64,000 bases of DNA from Botryococcus braunii (taxonomy: Eukaryota; Chlorophyta; Trebouxiophyceae). The stretch spans positions 85,001 to 149,000 of the forward strand of contig MVGU01001258.1 of NCBI GenBank assembly GCA_002005505.1, in the 5' to 3' direction. The notes beneath the pieces were generated by a model. It was given only the letters and a program-made list of their open reading frames with translations. It had not been told where the DNA came from and did no database searches. Made by a program: the position numbers and the translations under genes. How positions within the stretch are numbered: position 1 is the first letter of the stretch; the number at the start of each line of letters is the position of its first letter. This document shows positions 54,570 through 64,000 of this stretch, piece by piece.

Positions 54570-56182
54570 AGACCTCGTGCTCGGGTGATATCTCCACACC
54601 ACCCTTCATGTCCCTTCATGGCTGTGTAACCACCTGCAGTGTCAGTCAGGAAAGATGCGCCATCCTGAATTGCACTAGTGATTGAAATGAGGTTGGTATG
54701 CGCAGACGGAACGCACTGCACATTGGCAGCCAGAATACTTCGTGTCTTGCATTCACAAGGCATACAGACCCAAATGCAATGATTCCTCCCTTGGCGTCTG
54801 AGGTTGCTAAGTGCAGAGGAAGAGGCTGACCATGCCAACTGGATTGTGGAGCAAAGAGAGATCATTGGCTACATGCACATAGGCACCACTATCTATTAAC
54901 CAGGATGTGCTGCTAGCTCCATGCGAAGCTGGGGCAAGCACATTGAGAGAGATAACATCGCCTCACCAGAAGGAGGGGGTGGAGGTGGTAAATGCCACCC
55001 TGGAAAAGTGTGTTGACTTGATGTGGTAGCCAGTGTTGACTGGGTAGTTATATGCTGACGGTGGTCCAGGGCTGGAAGCGGATGAAGGCGGGCCACCCCG
55101 GCCAGATCCATGGTCCCACTAGGCTTGAGGAGACAACTGTGGGCCTCCCTGGCCCCAGTAGGCTGCCGGCCCAACGCTTGCTGCTTGCATGTTTCGATGC
55201 AGAGCCTGCAGGTGGTCCGCAGTCAGTCATGAAGTGGCCCTCTTCAGAAGTGCTGTAAGCTCCTCTCTAGGCCTTCTTGCCCTGCCAGAGCCACGCCCCC
55301 TGCCACCAAAAGTAGCTGCAGAGGGGCCAGCGGGAGGCTGTTCGATTGCTGGTAGTGCTGCTCCAACTCCTGGTCCTGCTCCCACTCCTGGTGCAGCTCC
55401 AACGCTTGATGACGCTCTAGATACCCCCCTAGAGGGACCAGCCACTGCTGCAGCTGCCATGGCCTGAGGTGTTCCCTCTGCAGGTGGGTCCTTGTACCCA
55501 CGGCTAGCTGCGGCGCGCAGGATTCTTTGAATCAGCTCCAGTGGCGGCTTGTCGGTTGCCATAACCTCCAGGGATTCGAGCCTCAGCACGTGAGGGAAGC
55601 CCTTCACCATCAGCTCCCCAACATTTTGGTCCAGGAGGATGAACTTGTTGTTTCTCAGACTTGTCGCCAGATCCATCATTCTGTAGAGGTAGACCTTGAG
55701 TGTCTCCCCTGTCTTAATGCCCTGCTCCATCTCCTTGTACCACTCAAGGTTGATGTCTTGATTTCTCCCTCCAGTGTGACTGTTCTTCACCCAGGTGATG
55801 AAGTGAACGCTGCTTTGTGGCTTGAGATCTGAGAATGCCAGATGACTGGAACTGACTGGATCAGCCACTGCTTCATGGCTGAGTTCTCCACCGACCCTGG
55901 CGTTGGCCTCTCCGGAGCTGCTCTGACCCCCTTGGTGTTTGCGCACGCCTCCAAAGCTTCATACCAAAATTCGAAATTACGGCCTTCATCATGAAGCATG
56001 ACGGTCATCTTTGGGTTAGAGGTATTGGGGATGTAGGCTGCCTTGTCAATCTCCACCTTTGGTTCTGCAGAGGCTGATTGTGTCCCGGTCATAGACTGCC
56101 CTAAAGTGGCCCCACTGACTTCTCCAGGTTGAGACATAGCTGTTTCACTAATACTTTCCTTTTCTTTGCCCTTTTTTGTCAT
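54181..56182 (-). pseudogene. gag-pol: copia L gag-protease-integrase N-terminus
   Basis: Minus strand, D-family. Gag begins at 56182 (MTKKGKEKESISETAMSQ) with a one-base change of frame at about 55803 and continues (FITWVKNSHTGG). The zinc-knuckle region is damaged by small deletions at about 55210-55260. The TAG seen after D Gag is also present (about 55119). The protease active-site region (about 54895) follows, then the integrase zinc domain (HARLGHPGASSMMR ... CPIHCESCIHGKH) and DIVGPISPPAITGER at the M insertion. The A31 tract at 54538-54568 interrupts the frame. It carries more substitutions than D and D' show to each other, so it is an older copy. Confidence 0.88.
54538..54568. repeat. 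A31 homopolymer inside copia L
   Basis: At the position where D has AAATAAAA and D' (complement) has T8. Expansion by slippage, or an assembly or sequencing artefact. Confidence 0.9.
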
Positions 56183-56569
56183 ACTATTGTCACTTCACTA
56201 GCCAAGCTTACTCATAGACTTCTGGAATGCAGCAATACACTACAGTTCCCTCCATGTCATGGAAATTTACCAGCCAATCTTGCACAGTTGTAGCAGCTAT
56301 CTTCCCCTCAGAATTTTGCGCCGGAGTCCGGCCCGACACACTCAGTGCTTCTAGACATTGTAAAGGTGGAGCGCATGAGTCTGGAAGTTTAGGGGAGAGA
56401 GAGAGAGAGTTGGGAAGAGATCTGGCAGTCCTAGCTGTACTGCCGAGTCTCATCATAAGGTACAGAGTGTACCTTATTTTGGTACAAGGATCAGAGGGAT
56501 CTAAAAGAGAACAGTCCCAGGAGTGCTGACAGTACTGCGGTGGTACAGCATAAGGTACAAGGTGTACCA

Positions 56570-58168
56570 TCTGTCAAACGGGGAAAGCTTCACGTGCCAT
56601 CTAACCTGAGGGAAGCCCAATGCTCTCCTCAATGGGATTTTTAGCAACAAGCAATGAGGGAAGACATGGATTCCCTTGATACCCATGAGGTTATAGAATA
56701 TGTGGACAGACCACATGGACAGAAAGTTATTCCTCTCCATTGGATCTTCTCCACTAAAAATGATGCACATGGGAATGTAACTCGCTTTAAAGCGAGATTG
56801 GTTGCCCAGGGATGTAGACAGATCCCTGGGATAGATGTTGGGGAGGTGTTTGCACCCACCAGCGGCTATGAGACAAGGAGGGCTGTGCTGGCAGAAGCTG
56901 CCACACAGAATCTTGAGATCCACCAAGTGGATATCAAGACTGCCTTTCTTATTGGGGAACTGGAGGAGGAAGTATTTGTGACTCAGCCTCCCGGTTTTGA
57001 GAATGGCAATACTAGAGTAGTTTGTAAACTCATGAAGGCACTCTATGGTCTTAAACAAGCCCCTAGCGCATGGCATAAGACCTTGAGTGACAAGCTGAGT
57101 GTCATGGGGTATAGTGTCTGCAAGAGTGATGCAGGGGTGTACATCAGGAGGGCCCCTGATGGCAACCTGTCCTTCATTCTGGTCTACGTGGATGACCTCC
57201 TCATTGTTGCTCGAGTGATCTCAGAGATTGAGTGGGGAAAGGAACTTCTGAAGAAGGACTTTACCATTCATGATCAGGGAGAGGTGCGTGATTTTCTGAT
57301 ATGCCAGGTTCTTAGAACTAGAGATGGGGGTACTATTTCCATGAGCTGCACTCCCAAGATTGATGCACTTGTGGAGAAGTTTGGCGTTGCTGATGATGGG
57401 CGTGTGGTTGGTACCCCCCATGTCCAAGGACTTCGTGGCTAGCAGCATATCCGAGTCCTCAGATGGTATGTCACATGGGGCAGGTACCCCTCTGCCACCT
57501 GGTCATCGATACTGCGAGTTGATTGGGTCGTTGCTGTACATTGCCAAGACAACACGGCCTGACATCTCTCAGGCTGTTGGAGTGTTGTCAAGGTATAGAA
57601 TGACACCCACTACTTCACACTGGAATGAGGCCATTCGAGTGCTTAAGTACTTGAGAGATACCAGAGAATTAGCTCTTACTCTGGGTGGAAAGGGGCCTGA
57701 GCTAGAAGGTTATGTTGATGCCGACTATGCTGGGGACCTGGACCACAGGTAGTCCACCACTAGCTATGTTCTATCAGTCTATGGTAGTGCCGTGGTTTGG
57801 GGAAGCAAGAAGCAGAGCTGAGTTGCTACCTCAACTGTGGAGGCCGAGTTTATGGCGGCCGGCCATAATGTGAAGGAAGCCAACTGGCTTAGGGCTTCTT
57901 GGAAGAGATAGGGGCTGCACCTTGGAGGGTTAAAAGTTTCTATGACAACCAAGGATGCATTTCCAATTTACGGAACCCCCTTTATTCTTAATTCACAAAG
58001 CATGTTGCAGTAAGCTTCCACTATGCTAGGGAAGCTATTGCACTCTGGCAGGTAGATATCCTCTATGTGGAATCTACTCGCAATGTGGCTGACATTATGA
58101 CCAAGCCACTTGCCAAGCCCGTGTTTGTTGGTCATCGTGATTCACTAGGTTTGAGAAGATACAAATAA
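56570..58168 (+). pseudogene. gag-pol: copia N reverse transcriptase-RNase H
   Basis: RT: IPLHWIFSTKNDAHGN, FKARLVAQGCRQIPG, VDIKTAFLIGELEEEV, LVYVDDLLIVA. Stops or shifts: TAG in place of a Trp codon region near 56642, frameshift near 57415 (before the D-family motif PMSKDFVAS), TAG after DHR (57750-57752), TGA after KKQS (about 57820), a small deletion near 57892, and TAA at about 57990. RNase H motifs remain recognisable (VDADYAGDLDHR, NVADIMTKPLAKPVFVGHRDSLGL). Terminal TAA is at 58166-58168. Confidence 0.9.
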
Positions 58169-58189
58169 AGCATGCAGGGCAAGGGGAAG

Positions 58190-58886
58190 TGTTGAGTTCT
58201 GAACATTATTATTGAATGCCTTGTGCCTTAAGTAATCTTCATGTGTACAATATTAGGATATGGGTCCATTGTGAACATAAGGTACCTTGAGACACGGTAG
58301 AATGTGGACTCTTTCGAACATAAGGTACAATCTGATTTAGATTACGCGTTAGTGTGAAAGGACTATTAAAGCTGCAATTACCGCACAGTCGAGCAACTGG
58401 TTTGGAAAGATACTGGGCACATAAGGATGCCAGTCTTGTTCACTCAGTTGCATATGTTTAAAGAGCACACAGTCGTCAAGGACTGTAGCTGGAGAAACAC
58501 AAACTTACGACCTGTCTGCTTTCTTACAGTTGCAGTGACGTAGGGTGTGTATTGGTAATGTGTTCATGTTTGATTGCTTGTTTGTAAGTGAACCATCTTA
58601 GTGTACAATCAAGCCTCCCAAACAGCGAAGGGACGGAGTCTGGATTGAGTATAGGAAGGTACTTGCTTTCAGCCGTCAGGAGCTTATCCGTGTTTAGATG
58701 CTCATTGACAGATCAACGTGTAACAGAACTGGTTTCGAAAGATACTGGGCACATAAGGATGCCAGTCTTGTTCACTCAGTTGCATGTGTTTAAAGAGCAG
58801 ACAGTCGTCAAGGACTATAGCTGGAGAAACACAAACTTACGACCTGTCTGCTTGCTTACAGGATACGCCAATGCCCATAACCTAAC
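58190..58886 (+). repeat. 3' LTR of copia N
   Basis: 697 bp, TGTTGAGTTC...CCTAACA, preceded by AAGGGGAAG. Internal repeat pair offset about 323 (reference points 58422 and 58745). The inner donor-like site is mutated (ACAG followed by TTGCAG). The 264 bp at 58887-59150, between this LTR and D', show no gene; the last five bases are GATAC. Confidence 0.9.
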
Positions 58887-59150
58887 AGTAGTTGTGATTC
58901 AAAGACGGCAGTCAGATACAGCCATTACATATACCTAAAACGTAATGTCTCTATCTGGGAAGATTGACAAGTCATGTTATCGTCTTTCTTTTCTTCTATT
59001 AACAATGATGTGGCCTTAGGAACATTTGAATATTGTGGACAGCTACCAGAAGGGATGAGATTTTGTCAAACGTTTTCAACCTTTGGCCATATTGGGAAGG
59101 TATCAGTGCGCTCTTTCTCCTACAACTAGGCTTAGCTTCCCAGGCGATAC

Positions 59151-59844
59151 TGTTGAGTTCTGAACATTACTATTGAATGCCTTGTGCTTTAAGTGATCTT
59201 CATGTGTGCACTATTAGGATATGGGTCCATTGAGAACATAAGGTACCTTGAGACACGGCAGATTCTGGACGTTTTCGAACATAAGGTACAATCCTATCTA
59301 GATCACACGTTTGTCGGATGAACTCTTAAGGCTGCCCCACCGGAGTGAATACCAACTGGTTGTGAAAGATGCTGGGCATTACCAGATGCTAGTCTTGTCC
59401 AACAGTTGTGTGTGACACTCAGCAGACAGTCGTACGGACTGTAGCTGGAGTAACTTCGTCTATTGACGACCTGTCTGCTTTGTACAGGTACGGTGCGGCA
59501 GTGTGTGTTGTATCATTGTTGCTATTGTGAGAGTGAACAAGCTTAGTGTACCCTGTAGTCACTCAAACAGACAAGGGACAGTGACTTCAGGGAGTATAGG
59601 CATGTACTTGAACGTAGCCGTCTAGAGCCTTATCTAGTGATTGCTTGATCGGTGCTTGTGTACAAGATAATGATGTAACGGAACTGGTTGTGAAAGATGC
59701 TGGGCATTACCAGATGCTAGTCTTGTCCAACAGTTGTGTGTGACACTCAGCAGACAGTCGTACGGACTGTAGCTGGAGTAACTTCGTCTATTGACGACCT
59801 GTCTGCTTTGTACAGGGAAAGCCGATTGCCCATAACCTTTTACA
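59151..59844 (+). repeat. 5' LTR of copia D'
   Basis: 694 bp. The 134-bp repeat occurs at 59354-59487 and 59682-59815 (offset 328). The inner copy ends TGTACAG followed by GTACGG; the outer copy is followed by a 29-nt tail to the LTR end. Confidence 0.95.
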
Positions 59845-59857
59845 GGTTATGGGCCCA
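59828..59857 (+). promoter_or_regulatory. Primer-binding site and overlapping LTR hairpin of D'
   Basis: LTR end GCCCATAACC (59828-59837), loop TTTTACA (59838-59844), primer site GGTTATGGGCCCA (59845-59857). The first ten bases of the site pair perfectly with the LTR arm. Confidence 0.88.
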
Positions 59858-60234
59858 CGCCCTTCCAGCTGAGCCAAGTAAAAGCAGGAGTGAAGGTCGT
59901 CTACGGATGGGTCAGACGTAAGCGTCAACAAAGGAGCTCGAGCATGGCGCAGCGGCGCAAGGGAACTCGAGTGTACCAGGACCATTATCTTACTCACAGT
60001 TTACCTTTCTGGGAAATTCATAATTGAAGTTTTAGCTGTGCTTTATCATTCATCGACGTTGTCTAGAAGCACTGAGTGAGTCGGGCCGGACTCCGGCGCA
60101 AACTTCTGAGGGGAACATATCTGCTACTACTGTGCAAGACTGGCTGGTAAATTTCCATGACATGGAGGGAATTGTAGGGTATTGCTGCATTCCAGAAGTT
60201 TATGAGTAAGTTTGGCTGGTGAAGTGACAATAGT
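59858..60234 (+). other. 5' leader of copia D'
   Basis: 377 bp without a convincing ATG-initiated gene. An open stretch 60036-60209 (57 codons plus stop, no early ATG) encodes SGRTPAQTSEGN ... VYE, conserved with L; possibly a remnant leader ORF. Confidence 0.55.
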
Positions 60235-61221
60235 ATGACAAAAAGGGGCAAAGAAAAGGAAAGTAGCAGTGAAACAGCAATGTCTCAACCTGGAGAAGTC
60301 AGTGGGGCCACTCCAGGGCAGTCTATGACCGGGACACAATCAGCCACTGCAGAACCAAAGGTGGAGATTGACAAGGCAGCCTACATCCCCAATACCTCTA
60401 ATCCAAAGATGACCGTCATGCTTGATGATGGAGGGCGCAATTTTGAATTTTGGTATGAAGCTTTGGAGGCGTGCGCAAACACCAAGGGGGTCAGAGCAGC
60501 TTTGGAGAGGCCAATGCCAGGGTCGGTGGAGAACTCAGCCATCAAGCAGTGGCTGATCCAGTCAGTTCCAGTCATCTGGCATTCTCAGATCTCATGCCAC
60601 AAAGCAGCGTTCGACTTCATCACGTGGGTGAAGAACAGTCACACTGGAGGGAGCAACCAAGACATCAACCTTGAGTGGTACAAGGAAATGGAGCAGGGCA
60701 TTAAGACAGGGGAGACACTCAAGGTCTACCTCTACAGAATGATGGATCTGGCTACAAGTCTCAGAAACAACGCGTTCATCCTCTTGGACCACAATGTTGG
60801 GGAGCTGATGGTGAAGGGCCTCCCTCCTGTGCTGAGGCTCGAGTCCCTGGAGGTTATGGCAACCGACAAGCCGCCATTGGAGCTGATTCAAAGAATCCTG
60901 CGCGCCGCAGCCAGCCGTGGGTACAAGGACCCACCTGCAGAGGGAACACCTCAGGCCATGGCAGCTGCAGCAGTGGCTGGTCCCTCTGGGCGGGTAGCTA
61001 GAGCGTCATCAAGCGCTGGAGCTGCACCAGGAGTGGGAGCAGTACCGGGAGTTGGAGCAGCACTACCAGCAAAGGAACAGCCTCCCGCTGGCCCCTCTGC
61101 AACTACTTTTGGTGGCAGGGGGCGTGGACCTGGCAGGGCAAGAAGGCCCAGAGAGGAGCTTACATGCCACTTCTGCAAGGCAAAGGGCCACTTCATGACT
61201 GACTGCGGACCGCTCAGGTAG
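60235..61221 (+). CDS. gag: Gag of copia D'
   Basis: 328 aa from ATG 60235 to TAG 61219-61221. It has the same capsid part and Ala/Gly/Pro spacer as D Gag. It ends four codons after the zinc knuckle CHFCKAKGHFMTDC because a CAG codon present in D is TAG here. Downstream the frame stays open into protease, since the TAG at which D stops is TGG in this copy. So each copy has exactly one in-frame TAG between knuckle and protease, but at different codons. Confidence 0.88.
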   Translation: MTKRGKEKESSSETAMSQPGEVSGATPGQSMTGTQSATAEPKVEIDKAAYIPNTSNPKMTVMLDDGGRNFEFWYEALEACANTKGVRAALERPMPGSVENSAIKQWLIQSVPVIWHSQISCHKAAFDFITWVKNSHTGGSNQDINLEWYKEMEQGIKTGETLKVYLYRMMDLATSLRNNAFILLDHNVGELMVKGLPPVLRLESLEVMATDKPPLELIQRILRAAASRGYKDPPAEGTPQAMAAAAVAGPSGRVARASSSAGAAPGVGAVPGVGAALPAKEQPPAGPSATTFGGRGRGPGRARRPREELTCHFCKAKGHFMTDCGPLR

Positions 61222-64000
61222 CTGCAGGCTCTGCATCAAAACATGCAAGCGGCAAGCGTTGGGCCTGCAGCTTACTGGGGCCAGGGAGGCCCACAGTCGT
61301 CTCCTCAAGCCTGGTGGGACCATGGATCTGGCCGGGGTGGCCCGCCTTCATCCGCTTCCAGCCCTGGACCACCTTCAGCATATAACTATCCAACAAGTCA
61401 ACACACGTTTCCGGGGTGGCATTTACCACCTCCACCCCCTCCTTCTGGTGAGGCGATGTTTATCTCTCTCAATGTGCTTGCCCCAACTTCGCATGGAGCT
61501 AGCAGCACATCTTGGTTAATAGATAGTGGTGCCTCTGTGCATATAGTCAATGATCTCTCATTGCTCCATAATCCAGTTATGCATGGACAGCCTCTTCCTC
61601 TGCACTTGGCAACCTCAGACGCCAAGGGAGGAATCATTGCATCTGGGTCTGTATGCCTTGTGAATGCAAGGCACGAAGTATTCTGGCTGCACAATGTGCA
61701 GTGTGTTCCTTCTGCGCATACCAACCTCATTTCAGTCACTGGTGCAATTCAGGATGGAGCATCTTTCCTGACTGACACTGCAGGTGGTTACACAGCCATG
61801 AAGGGACCTGAAGGGTGGTGTGGAGATATCACCCGCGCACGAGGTCTGTTTTTTTTGGAGTTTGTTAGTCCTGTCAGAGGGCAGCAAGTTGGCTGCAGAC
61901 ATATTGATCACATGGCTGAGGCGTCTCATCTTAGGAAAGGACACGTGTGTAGCGAGAGATCTCTGTGGCATGCTAGGTTAGGTCATCCTGGTGCCAGCAG
62001 CATGCAGAGGTTCTCCAAGGAAGATCTGGTTACAGGAATCAATATCTCCCTTGCTCCCTGCTCTGAGTGCCCCAAGCACTGTGAATCGTGTATACAAGGG
62101 AAACACTCCACACCTCCTTTCCCTGTATCTTCCAGGCCTGCACATAACCCACTCGATAGAGTCCATGTGGATACTGTGGGTCCCATATCACCTCCTGCCA
62201 TCACAGGTGAACGATATTGGGTCACTGTAGTGGATGAAAGTTCACACCAAGTTGCCTCCCTGCCTGTGAAGTCAAAGGATTGCATCCCAAAGACTGTGAT
62301 AGACCTGCTCCGTTTTTGGCAGACCCAACGAGGCACGGTTGTGAAGTGTGTGAGGACTGACAGGGGTTCACAGTTCCTGAACCAGCAATTCAAAGAGTTT
62401 TGTGCTCAGCAGGGCACTAAGATGGAGTCCTCAGCGCCCTACACGCCTCAGCAGAATGGGGTGGCGGAGAGGATGAATAGGACCCTGAAGGAGCGAACAA
62501 GGACTCTGTTGGTCCATGCTGCAGCAGACCCTTCCCTTTGGAAGGAGGCGCTTGAGACAGCTACCCTCCTCTACAATGTGGGTCCTACTTCAGGCAGGTC
62601 CCTGACCCCCATGGAATTATTCTTTGGTGTCAAACCTGATGTGTCTGTGCTGCGCACGTTTGGCTGTGTAGCCCATGTGCACATTCCCAGTGGCCAAAGG
62701 TCTGTTTTTGGGCCCAAGACCATCCCTGGGATGTTTACTGGTTATTGTCCCCAGTCTAAAGCGCATCGTGTGTACGTGGGGAATGGAGTGTGGAAGGAGA
62801 GTAGGGACGTCAGCTTTATCGAGCACTTGAGGGGGGCTGAGAGAGTGGGTCTATCAAAGGTCCAGCCTGGGTCTGTCTATGATTCTAGGATATCACCCCC
62901 CCTTGGCAGTGAGAATCTGGCAACGCCTCAAGCAATTCCCTCTGCTGCTCCACCCACGTTCTGGGATGAGGAGGATGACCATGGAGTGGAGACGCTTTCC
63001 ACTGGGGCTCCTGGGACCTCTGGACTTTGTGCTTGGGATCAGTCTGGAGACGGGACCATAGCAGCACATGACCAAGGAACCCCCACCAGCCTGGATTCTA
63101 CTGTTGGGACCCCAGAACCATCTCAGCAGTCGTGGTCGGTGCTTGAGCATATGCAGAATCTGGCCAGGGGGGGTGTAGAAACTCAATCCCAGGTAGAAAA
63201 AATGCAGAAGGTACAAGAGGGGTTGCGAATGCAGGGGAAGTCACAAATTCCCCTTCCTCCAGGGACCACCCTTACAAGGGAGCAGCGTTATGTACAGCGC
63301 GTGGCTAGGAGAGAGCCCTTCTGACATCCCATTGCATGCCCCTGACCCAGGTCAGGCAATTGTGAGTGAGCCAAACATGGTTGGTCTCCCTGATATGCAA
63401 GGGCAGGTTGAGACAGTCGAGGCTATGTTCGGTGCAGATGTAAGAGATGAGAGTAGTGGGTTAGACATGCCAGCAGTAGGGGAAGCTGGTGCCCAATCCC
63501 AGTCACTGGCTAGTCATGCTTATGGTGTGCAGGCTGACATTGTAGGCGCAGCTCAGGCAAGTCGGGGTAGTGTGCCCAAGTGTGAGTCCAGGAGAGAGAG
63601 AGAGAGCTGCTGCTCCCCTCTGCATTGCGGAAGGTGCGAGAATGTAAGGGTGCTGCACATGAGTCCAGTAGTCAAGGAGAGAGAGAGAGACTTGAGAAGG
63701 AATCAGATAATCCCGGCAGTACTGCCCAGTCCCAGCATAAGGTACATAATGTACCTTATTCTGGCAACCAGGGAGAGAGAGAGAGAGAAGGGAACAGCAC
63801 CAGTAAGGCTGACAGCCCTGCTGCACCACAGCATAAGGTATAGAGTGTACCTTCTGTCAGGTTGGGAAAAGTTCACGTGCCCTCAAACTTGAGGGAAGCC
63901 CAGCGCTCACCTCAGTGGGAGTTTTGGCAGCAGGCAATGCAAGAGGAGATGGAGTCTTTAGACACCCATGAGGTTATGCAGTATGTGGAAAGACCCCATG
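61222..64000 (+). pseudogene. gag-pol: copia D' protease-integrase-linker-RT start (truncated by window)
   Basis: Same frame as gag after the TAG. Protease WLIDSGASVHIVNDLS (about 61515), integrase HHCC (HARLGHPGASSMQR ... CESCIQGKH), core DRVHVDTVGPISP, CVRTDRGSQFLNQQF, NGVAERMNRTLKER, GVKPDVSVLRTFGC. A one-base insertion relative to D at about 63320 (GAGCCCTTCTG versus GAGCATTCTG) shifts the frame before the linker. The linker carries AG microsatellites and AAGGTACA/TGTACCTT palindromes. The RT start (about 63870) reaches the window end. Confidence 0.9.

Larger units (their letters stand above)
48682..56360 (-). mobile_element. Fragment of Ty1/copia L (D family), split by gypsy M
   Basis: Minus strand. 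An integrase fragment (48682-48748), gypsy M, then integrase N-terminus, protease, gag and leader up to about 56360. At 56360 the leader stops and plus-strand copia N begins with linker/RT sequence. The far end of integrase, RT and LTRs are missing. Confidence 0.85.
56361..58886 (+). mobile_element. 3' half of Ty1/copia N (D-related)
   Basis: Plus strand: linker with AG microsatellite, RT, RNase H, purine tract and full 3' LTR. It joins the leader of minus-strand L head to head at about 56360. Its LTR matches solo LTR H better than D. Confidence 0.88.
59151..64000 (+). mobile_element. Ty1/copia D' (inverted near-identical copy of D), runs off the window
   Basis: Plus strand: full 694-bp 5' LTR, primer-binding site, leader, gag, PR-IN, linker and RT start. 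Almost identical to the complement of 29200-33798 in D. The 5' flank is GATAC. RT, RNase H and 3' LTR lie beyond 64000. Confidence 0.94.

Noticed and set aside
59828..59860. tRNA gene at the copia LTR end because of the GCCCATAACC segment
   Set aside because: Only the anticodon-arm-like bases are present; no cloverleaf, acceptor or T-arm can be folded.

Overview
This 64 kb window is almost entirely nested LTR retrotransposons. I find no convincing host protein gene, rRNA, tRNA or CRISPR. It looks like a large, repeat-rich eukaryotic nuclear genome. Chromodomain-bearing Ty3/gypsy elements, many Ty1/copia elements and a miniature TRIM element suggest a plant-lineage (streptophyte) host. A charophycean alga such as Chara is my guess, from general feel rather than a marker gene.

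Layout: (1) 1-18879, plus-strand copia element A, whose reading frame is interrupted by two complete gypsy insertions: B (3191-10646, intact gag and pol, identical LTRs, perfect target duplication) and C (11869-16225, gag-less, identical LTRs). (2) 18880-20780, non-coding DNA with a duplicated segment (19691-20260) whose second copy lacks exactly a GT-AG interval. (3) 20781-33798, minus-strand copia D, split by gypsy E (22853-29179). (4) 33799-37737, truncated minus-strand copia F carrying a 522-bp TRIM. (5) 37841-45982, a tandem, LTR-sharing gypsy array K. (6) 45983-48681, fragment of copia G with a solo LTR (H) inside its LTR. (7) 48682-56360, minus-strand copia L split by gypsy M (48749-54175), abutting (8) plus-strand copia half N (56361-58886) head to head. 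(9) 59151-64000, plus-strand copia D', a near-identical inverted copy of D that runs off the window.

Gypsy elements B, C, E, M and the TRIM share one primer-binding site (TGGTATCGGCGA). The copia elements use a different one (GGTTATGGGCCCA) that matches the internal anticodon region of initiator tRNA-Met, as in Drosophila copia. The copia LTRs share an unusual design: a direct repeat of about 130-145 bp occurring twice about 330 bp apart, the inner copy ending at a splice-donor-like AG/GTRNG and the outer copy lying next to the primer-binding site. In the D/G/H/N group the LTR end also carries a 10-nt complement of the primer-binding site.

Target duplications of D and D' suggest that the 25-kb segment 33799-59150 was inverted by recombination between these two copies. 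Apart from B, most elements are dead or non-autonomous, yet C and M have (nearly) identical LTRs, which suggests mobilisation in trans.
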